From: Trichoplusia ni
Lineage: Eukaryota > Arthropoda > Insecta > Lepidoptera > Noctuidae
DNA length: 64,000 nucleotides
Direction: 5' to 3'
Assembly (NCBI RefSeq): GCF_003590095.1
Contig: NC_039491.1
Location: 8,928,001-8,992,000 of the forward strand
Of the stretch, positions 57,540-64,000 are shown in pieces. The notes below the pieces were generated by a model. The model did no database searches, was not told the DNA's origin, and worked only from the letters and a program-made list of their open reading frames with translations. Every line of letters starts with the position of its first letter. Position 1 is the first letter of the stretch. The translations under genes and the position numbers were made by a program.

Positions 57540-57757
57540 ATGTCATTGTGTACCGTGCGTGAGTCCAGTCTGCCGCGAGGTCCGGTGCGCGCGCGCCGCT
57601 TTAGACGCCATCTTGAAATTTAAAAATCAACGTGAAGTTGTCAAACTTTGGTGTTAAGTTTTTTAAGTGATTTATTAAAGTTAAGTGACAAAAGGCAATG
57701 GTGATTTAATTTAAGTGAAGTGAGTGAGGGATGTTTATGAAAAAATAAATGCTTAAG
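57540..57757 (+). promoter_or_regulatory. Putative promoter and first exon
   Basis: A sharp CpG peak (GTCTGCCGCGAGGTCCGGTG, CGCGCGCGCC) is followed by CGCCATCTTG (57606-57615). Then comes leader-like text (GTTAAGTTTTTTAAGTG, TTAAGTGAAGTGAGTGAGGG) and a good donor, AAG|GTAATA (57757/57758). Two very short upstream frames end quickly. ATGCTTAAG, just before the donor, could be a start codon giving M-L-K before the intron, but this is speculative. A downstream exon would lie further right. Confidence 0.45.
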
Positions 57758-58249
57758 GTAATATAATTAATGATTTAGCTGTTTATTGAGATGGACGTGT
57801 CCGGATCGGGTGTATTGACACAATCGATATACTTTCTACGCTGATTAATGGATGGATACTCAATGACGTTGCAATGTTCGTCGTCGTACACTTTCTCTAA
57901 TGCGCGCGTAGCCGCCGTTGCGTCACAACTTGCTTTCACAGTTTTCTTAAATTTTTATTCGACTCATCTAGAGTTAGACTCAAAGTTTCATCATTTAGGT
58001 AACATTAAAAAAACGAGTCTGAAAAAGAGGCTACTAGATTTAAGGGTCTATTATATTAATAACAGTGCGTTTTATGAATTTATTCAGACTGATTATATTA
58101 CAGCCTATTGGTACTGCTTTGACGAAGTAAGTACCTCTCACTTTACGATTTCTCCGTCATAAATATAGTCGGCCACTAAATATTACGTAAACGAAACGGT
58201 ATTGTCTAGACTACGACATGAAAGTCGAACTTTAAGTAATATATTTTTG
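57758..58249. other. Possible intron start; no gene supported
   Basis: Contains AATCGATATAC (57823-57833), also found in the 27.6-kb promoter, and a 104-residue frame (57848-58162) with no recognisable domain. The first ~90 bp of that frame are CpG-rich (GCGCGCGTAGCCGCCGTTGC), so a second exon or alternative promoter cannot be excluded. Confidence 0.4.
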
Positions 58250-58350
58250 ATTATTTATTTATTTATACTTCATATACAAATAAGTACAATGGCGGACTTA
58301 ATGCCAGAGGCATTCTCTACCAGTCAACCAAGAGGTGGTGCAGAGAAACG
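58240..58350 (-). mobile_element. LINE 3' end with AATA-type tail
   Basis: Inverse orientation: TTATTTATTTATACTTCATA (tail), AATAAGTACAATGGCGGACT, TTAATGCCAGAGGCATTCTC, TACCAGTCAACC. A related fragment is at 49700. Overlapping short frames are shadows. Confidence 0.55.
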
Positions 58351-59356
58351 GGAAGTTTTATGTTGTAAGATTTTGTATGAAAGTACATAGTACTACTCCA
58401 AACATTAGTAAAAATATTTTGCTTGTGAACGGTCTCAATTATTTTAAAAATGATGTATTTTCTTCTTATATACCTACCTATATATACTGCTTAATAAATT
58501 GTTTACATTGTGCAACGGCTATAAGCTAGCCCACAGAAAAAATCGAATCCGGCTCTATTCAGATTGAATTTTCGGTTAGAAAATAATATAAAAACAAATA
58601 GAGATTTCTGTGTATCAAATACTGTTGGGCAATTTACAAATTCTTTGACTATTTACGTTAGAAAGATTACATTTCCTGAGATGCACAATCAACTACAGTT
58701 ATTTGAATGAAATCACTCGTGCATAAGCATTTTACTAAGATGCCAAAGTGAACTAAACTTTGCGTCGCGGACTTAAAATACTTAACTTTAATATTATCTT
58801 CAAACTGTTTATTTTTTATTATTACCCATATTTACTGTAATAAAGAGCTTACAATAGTTTTTCAATACTATGGAGTGACTAAATAAATTATAATATGTAT
58901 TAAAATGCATTAGCTGGACATTTTGATTTTAGTTTTATTTAATAATTGCTCTTTTTCTTCTTTTTATCAATTTTAATGACTTTGTTAAACTCTTTATAAT
59001 GTATTTACCTACATATACACATATAAGTAATTTACCTATATGCATTTACTCTTATAATAAATGTAATATTAAATTACCGTTGCAACTTGAAAAAAAACAA
59101 CTTTTAAATGGTGATAACGAAAGTATTTACGACAATTTCAATTCATAATAGCCAATATATATAAAAACTTAATTTAATTTCGATTAGTACTTATATCGCT
59201 TTATCAAGAACAGTAAAATATTTTCAGTCATAATAATATGAAAAGAGAGATATCGTAGTGCGTTTTTACGATGACAATTAAGAAACCCGTTTTCCGATCG
59301 ACATTCAGTCATATCCTGGTTTTAATTAATCTTTCTTTTAAATCTTTTTAATTACG
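58351..59356. other. No gene recognised
   Basis: A+T-rich; nothing seen. Confidence 0.5.
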
Positions 59357-59615
59357 AGTCGTGGCCGTGCGGTTTTATGTACAGGGAGCAGGTTCAATCT
59401 CAACGCAGGCATAGTACCAAAGTAACTTTATAAAATTACAGACATTTTCGATATTATTGTGGGTCATTTTGAGCAAACAGTGCAGGGAAAGGGAGTGATA
59501 AGAAGGGAGGGATGAGGCTAATTACCAATGCTAATTAGCTAGCGTCGTGATCAATGCTCAAACCTTCCCTATACGGTATGACGCCAGTGCTTAGCAGTGG
59601 GATATTCATACTCTA
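59357..59615 (+). mobile_element. tRNA-derived SINE (family 2)
   Basis: A-box region CGTGGCCGTGCGGTTTTATG, B-box-like AGGTTCAATCTCAACGCAGG, then CATAGTACCAAAGTAACTTT and the 3' part with CCTTCCCTATACGGTATGAC and CCAGTGCTTAGCAGTGGGAT. Compare 37300-37480. It is longer than that copy, with an extra G-rich stretch (AGGGAAAGGGAGTGATAAG). Confidence 0.75.
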
Positions 59616-62567
59616 GTACTAGCATTATTTATTTATAACAAGTCTTTTTCATTATTTATAAAACCGCATAGTTTTAATATTTTCATTCTTCTCTGTAAAG
59701 TGATTAATTTGTTCAGAATCCTTTGGTTTAATGCTAAGATAGATTGCTAGGTTCCCAGAATGAATCAGTAGTGGTGCTACTATGCTAAACTTTGCAGACT
59801 CATTGATTTATAATCCAATACTTTTATAGTTTTAATTAAATTCAAGAGTTGCAAGACATTGTTGTTTCTGCGGTTCAAATGCTTTTTTGCGATGCGTAAG
59901 TAGAGGTATAACTAAATGAGTTTTAGATGAAAATTCAGATTTTTTTTAACCCTTCATAAGAAAATGGCGGCTAGTCTTTCATTAATACTAAAATAGCTAT
60001 GTTGCCCAACTAACAATATATAAATAAATAAGTACAGTTGCTATCACGTAAGTTTGAAATTTTCTCGATTACAATTTCCTTAACAGTCGATTCTATAACA
60101 AGATATACCAACTATAATATTATTAAAACGTAGTCACGTTCAGCTTCATACAAAGCGTGTTATTCGCACTTTTTGCTATCATTATCGAACTGTCAATGCA
60201 CAATAGCAACTTAATAATAGAACCAGGGGTCATATTAAAATAACTGAAGCACGTGTGGAAGGGAGACAATGCTCTACATCGAGAATATCGCCATCTTGCT
60301 CCCACACTCACAACTATCTTAATTCAAAAGGTAGCTAGGCCTCCTTTGAATGTATTTACGTTATAAATGCCTCAAATGAGACAAAAAATGTCGTTACATT
60401 TGACTTGAATACTACTTATAAATAACATTGTAATGTAGAGTAGAATTTAAGCTACGTTTTTATTCGCCGTTCTTGACAATTATGTTGTTACTAGCTTGCC
60501 GCAAAAAAAATGGAATGTTAACGAGTAATGGCTTGTAATTTGTGTTTATTATTGCTTTAGTGCCTTGTCTATTCAAGTGATGTGTTTAAGATAGTGTTAC
60601 AGGTTTTATGATGGTATTAATTTATGTAGAGTCTGTGAACTTTTATGCTTACAAGATAAGCAGCAATCTTGTCCCTATTGTTGATGAAAATTAATTGGTT
60701 TTAGTCGTTTGAACATAATATAATATATTCTACTTTATTCAAAACGTTTAAGATAGATTTTACACACGTAAATGGTCTAAAAGCTCAAATAATAATAAAG
60801 TATTCAACGTCAAATTTAACGTTCTATTCAGATAGCTACTATCATTTGAAACAGCCATTTTTACAATTAATGAATACTTAAACTTGAAAACTGTGAGAAA
60901 CTCAAGTCACAATTGTTTTTACAGTCAACTAAATATTAGATAATATTATAACTATCAAAAGTTATTTTTATTATTTTAGCGAAGTAAACAAACTCCCCAC
61001 TAATTCTCTTAAACAGCTGTTAATAGGATATTTTAAATTTTATTTGTAATGTTTCAAAATCGAAATCTAAATGTTTTTATTTTTATTAGGATTTAATCAT
61101 CTACACAAAAGTTGTTAATGTAAATGTTCAAATAATACAATTTATTTGCATGTTATTTAAGAAACCAAAACAAAATTTTAAGAGCAAAAACAGGTAATTT
61201 CTTAAAACAATATTCATTAGAGACTTCAATAGGCGATCCCGCTAATGTATCTAAGAAATGCTGCAATGGACTTTAAATTGATATTGCTAACGTATTTAGA
61301 CTTGTACATGTACATCGTCCCTCGGAACAAATATAAGAGGATAGTTGAAATTTATAATACAGAAGTTACGCCTCCAAATAAGCAACTTACACGCTTTATG
61401 ATTTTAGGTAATAAAATTTTTGAGATGAGATCCAACCAATGACGGAATTAATGACTTCCAACTATCAGAGCTGTCTGTTATTATTTTGATGAACTTTCTA
61501 AATAAATCGAGTATTTATCAATCGCTAAATACTGTTACTAAGAGAATGTAAAAAGTTTTGATACGTATGACGCAAAACAAAATATCTTTTTCTTGTATTA
61601 AAATATATTTATATTGCAATAATTTGGAAGAGACAATACTGATATTGAAAAAATAAAATTTATTACAAAAACCAACTTATATTTTGAATATTTTTATAAC
61701 ACACACAGATTTTCACCTTAACCTTGCTAGAAGTAGGTTTTCTGCATGAAACTTGTACATATTTAACGCGGTCTACTTGACCACAGGCGACGGACCGTAT
61801 AGTCCACCGCTTTCTCTACAATTGACGGATCAGTATGAACGCAGGGTTAATTACTTAGAATTTGCGGCTTTCTAGCATTTTACTGTCGTTTGTTTACGTG
61901 AAGATATTTTAATAGTTATTTGTAATTAAATGGGTATTTTATTGTTTGTTTCTTGCGTTTATTTATGGCTTCGGGTTGCTATGTTATTTCGTTAGTTTTC
62001 TTTTTATTTTGCCTGGATGTAAGCCGTTATAAACGCGGTTAAGAATATTTACTTATTTAATATTTTTTGTACACCTTCCATTTATATAAAAGAAGCATTC
62101 GTTAAGAAGTGTACAAAGGTACTCCTATTACTTTAAAAAAATCAGAAAACCTGCACAAGGACTAATTTAAATGCATTTTATTTTATAGTGTGACAGTGAC
62201 TTTAAAAAGCTGATTGTTATCAAAATTGATCAAGTTTACTCGTATGGTAATAGAAGAATTTGAGTCTCCATTAGATACAATTATGAAAAGGTAATGCTCA
62301 GGTACTGTTGCATAATTTGTATGAAAATAAAAACAAAAAAGGTACTTTGAGACAGCTTGTTAAAGTTACACAACAACAATCTTTTTTGAACTTTTACATC
62401 GCTTGCCAATAAGTATCCTTTCGTAACACGTGACGTAATTCTATAAGGAAACAGTTATTTAAGTCAATCATTATCGAAGTAATCTATCTCTTATTTTAAC
62501 AAGGTATTATGCAAAGGGTTTTAACTTACAAAATGTGTTCGTGTGTTTCGTAGAAAATATGTATGAT
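59616..62567. other. A+T-rich, no gene recognised
   Basis: About 3 kb. A YY1-like AAAATGGCGGC lies at 59961 and CGCCATCTTG at 60289-60298. The minus frame at 60123-60311 spans the latter but has no domain. Nothing else. Confidence 0.45.
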
Positions 62568-62800
62568 TATTTAGGGTTGCGTACTTTTTTATTTATCAAA
62601 AATGATATATACAATAGCGTTTTCTTAGAGATGATGTACTCTTACCAATACTGTACGTGATAGTTAAGCAAAGGTTTATCTAAAGCCAATATTGAAGTTA
62701 CCTAATATGAAGCTGTTATGTGGTTATTTTTGCACATTATTTTGATTTTTCTTATTTGAACGGAACTCTCAGAGACGCAAGCCGGACTTGTTCGGTTTTA
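62568..62800 (-). repeat. Repeat C copy
   Basis: Begins TTAGGGTTGCGTACTTTTTT and ends GAACGGAACTCTCAGAGACG then CAAGCCGGACTTGTTCGGTT: the inverse of the AACCGGACAAGT...GGAACCCT layout. The middle is diverged and shortened. Confidence 0.55.
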
Positions 62801-62991
62801 TTTTACTGTAAATTAACACGCAATACAAAATTACGCTAAATATAAAGCAATCTTAATTGTTAATCTTGAAACTACAAAACATCCTAGTTATAAACTATGT
62901 ATGTCTTTACAATATCGAGTCAAAAGGCATATCGCATCATGAATTCCTTCTTCTTAACACACTTCGTAGTACCATATGTGTCAACTAGAAG

Positions 62992-63022
<31 letters not shown>

Positions 63023-63115
63023 CTTTATTGCATTCCATAATGTGTACAAAGCTGGTGGGTAAAATTAAGAGAAACAATTATGGACCCTGTCGGGCACAGC
63101 AAAATTAGTTTTTTT
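62992..63115 (-). mobile_element. Retroelement 3' UTR with (TTGA)n tail
   Basis: On the minus strand: CAGGGTCCATAATTGTTTCT, CTTAATTTTACCCACCAGC, TTTGTACACATTATGGAATG, CAATAAAGTTATTGA, then a (TTGA)n tail (plus strand CAAT repeats at 62992-63020). AATAAA followed by a simple-sequence tail is the layout of a LINE 3' end. Confidence 0.7.
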
Positions 63116-63670
63116 AGAGGAGAGGATGAAGAGCGCTTTTTAACATTTTAACATTAAAATCAAGGAAGAGAATCTTACTTTTACATATTTAAGTAAATAT
63201 TATTATGTGTAGATTTATTTTATTTTAATTATTTATTACATATTTATAAATTATTAATTTATACTATTAACTAAATAGTAAGTATATAATTATATAATTA
63301 AAGATATAGCACGGTACGTAAGGTAAATATATTAATGTATTGAGTATTGCTTGTCCACGGTTACACTGAAGAAAGCAATAATACACAAAGTTGATGACAA
63401 TTCATTCAAACAATGAACGGTAACTGTAAATTTGATGATGCAATTAGCTATAGGAATGACGCATTCCAATGAATATGTGGACAGTGGGCTGGTGTCTGCT
63501 TTGCAAATCAGTTACATCTATATTAGTATGAGAACCTAATGAGTTTCTTTGAACTTGATTATCTCTGGTATTGAATGGCGGATATAAATTAAAGAAGAAT
63601 AGTGCGTGTACCTTCACACGCGATTTAAGTAAAAGTTCTTTCTAAAGGGTCTCTTATAATACATAAGAGA
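63116..63670. other. No gene recognised
   Basis: A+T-rich; nothing seen. Confidence 0.5.
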
Positions 63671-63923
63671 CTAGCTGTTGCCCGCGACTTCGTCCCCGTG
63701 GGTAGAAGATATAAGTTATGATTTATACCTGCCCTATTATTTTCACAATTTCCATTGTATCTTAGCTCCTATTAGTCGCAGCGTGATGGTTTATAGCCTA
63801 AAGTCTTCCTCGATGAATGGTCTATTTAACACAAAAATAATTTTTCAATTTGGACGAGTAGTTCCTGAGATTAGCGCGTTCAAACAAACAAACAAACCCT
63901 TCAGCTTTATATATTAGTATAGA
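63671..63923 (-). mobile_element. Helitron-like element, family 1, intact ends
   Basis: Plus-strand CTAGCTGTTGCCCGCGACTT ... TTATATATTAGTATAGA. In element orientation A|TC...CTAG|T holds. 253 bp, same internal order as at 45278 and 56501. The 79-residue frame is a repeat translation. Confidence 0.88.
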
Positions 63924-64000
63924 TATAGTATAGATGAAAATTATTACTATTTTCAATTTATTAATTTCTTATCATTTATTGTCATTTTGTTTTTATTGAT

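Noticed and set aside
57848..58162. 104-residue frame downstream of the 57.6-kb candidate exon
   Set aside because: The first 30 codons lie in CpG-rich DNA but the rest is A+T-driven; no similarity was recognised. Kept only as a remark on the region.
36359..63917. Similar 79-87-residue frames (MPATSSPWVEDISYDLY-type) at 36359, 45288, 56502 and 63678, apparently a conserved protein family
   Set aside because: They are translations of the Helitron-like family-1 repeat. Frame conservation follows the DNA repeat, copies with indels break it, and no element encodes it as a real gene.

Overview
The window looks like gene-poor, repeat-rich nuclear DNA from a lepidopteran (moth or butterfly), plausibly a noctuid. 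The assignment rests on recognising dispersed repeats: Helitron-like elements ending in a CTAG terminus beside a GCGACTTCGTC-type hairpin, tRNA-headed SINEs, RTE and other LINE 3' ends, and an A+T-rich background. There are no operons, CRISPR arrays or bacterial signals. Most open frames are short chance frames, or frames that recur only because they lie inside repeats.

Only one host gene is convincing: a two-exon minus-strand gene (13038 down to 11859) for a 281-residue MADF/BESS-domain protein of the Adf-1-like class. Its intron is in phase 0, it has a poly(A) signal 21 nt after the stop, and a G+C-richer upstream region carries a CGCCATCTTG motif. Two further plus-strand segments, about 27.44-27.67 kb and 57.54-57.76 kb, look like promoters with non-coding first exons. 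Each has a CpG-rich core, 5'UTR-like text and a candidate splice donor. If real, much of the window is intron or upstream DNA of a gene lying to the right.

The rest is layered mobile DNA. Left part (0-27 kb): Helitron copies, several tRNA-derived SINEs, two small terminal-inverted-repeat elements, and fragments of a dispersed repeat (called repeat C here). Middle (30-46 kb): SINEs, an RTE LINE tail, a repeat (repeat A) split by a SINE with target duplication, a 1.5-kb non-autonomous hAT element with a perfect 8-bp target duplication (39481-41009) carrying Helitron-like DNA, a truncated restriction-like-endonuclease retrotransposon sitting in (AAT)n (43732-44454), and a second copy of repeat A split by a LINE tail. 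Right part (46-64 kb): repeat C copies, one split by a MITE, plus more Helitrons, SINEs and LINE 3' ends.

Several hairpin-forming sequences are not explained by these elements, at 19440, 29731, 34343, 37853, 43537 and 46533. No complete new protein-coding system was found. The most unusual structures are the hAT element with its arrays of GGTTACC/GGTTAACC-like motifs, the microsatellite-embedded retrotransposon, and the long perfect hairpins. All family names come from reading the sequence and recall; no search was run.
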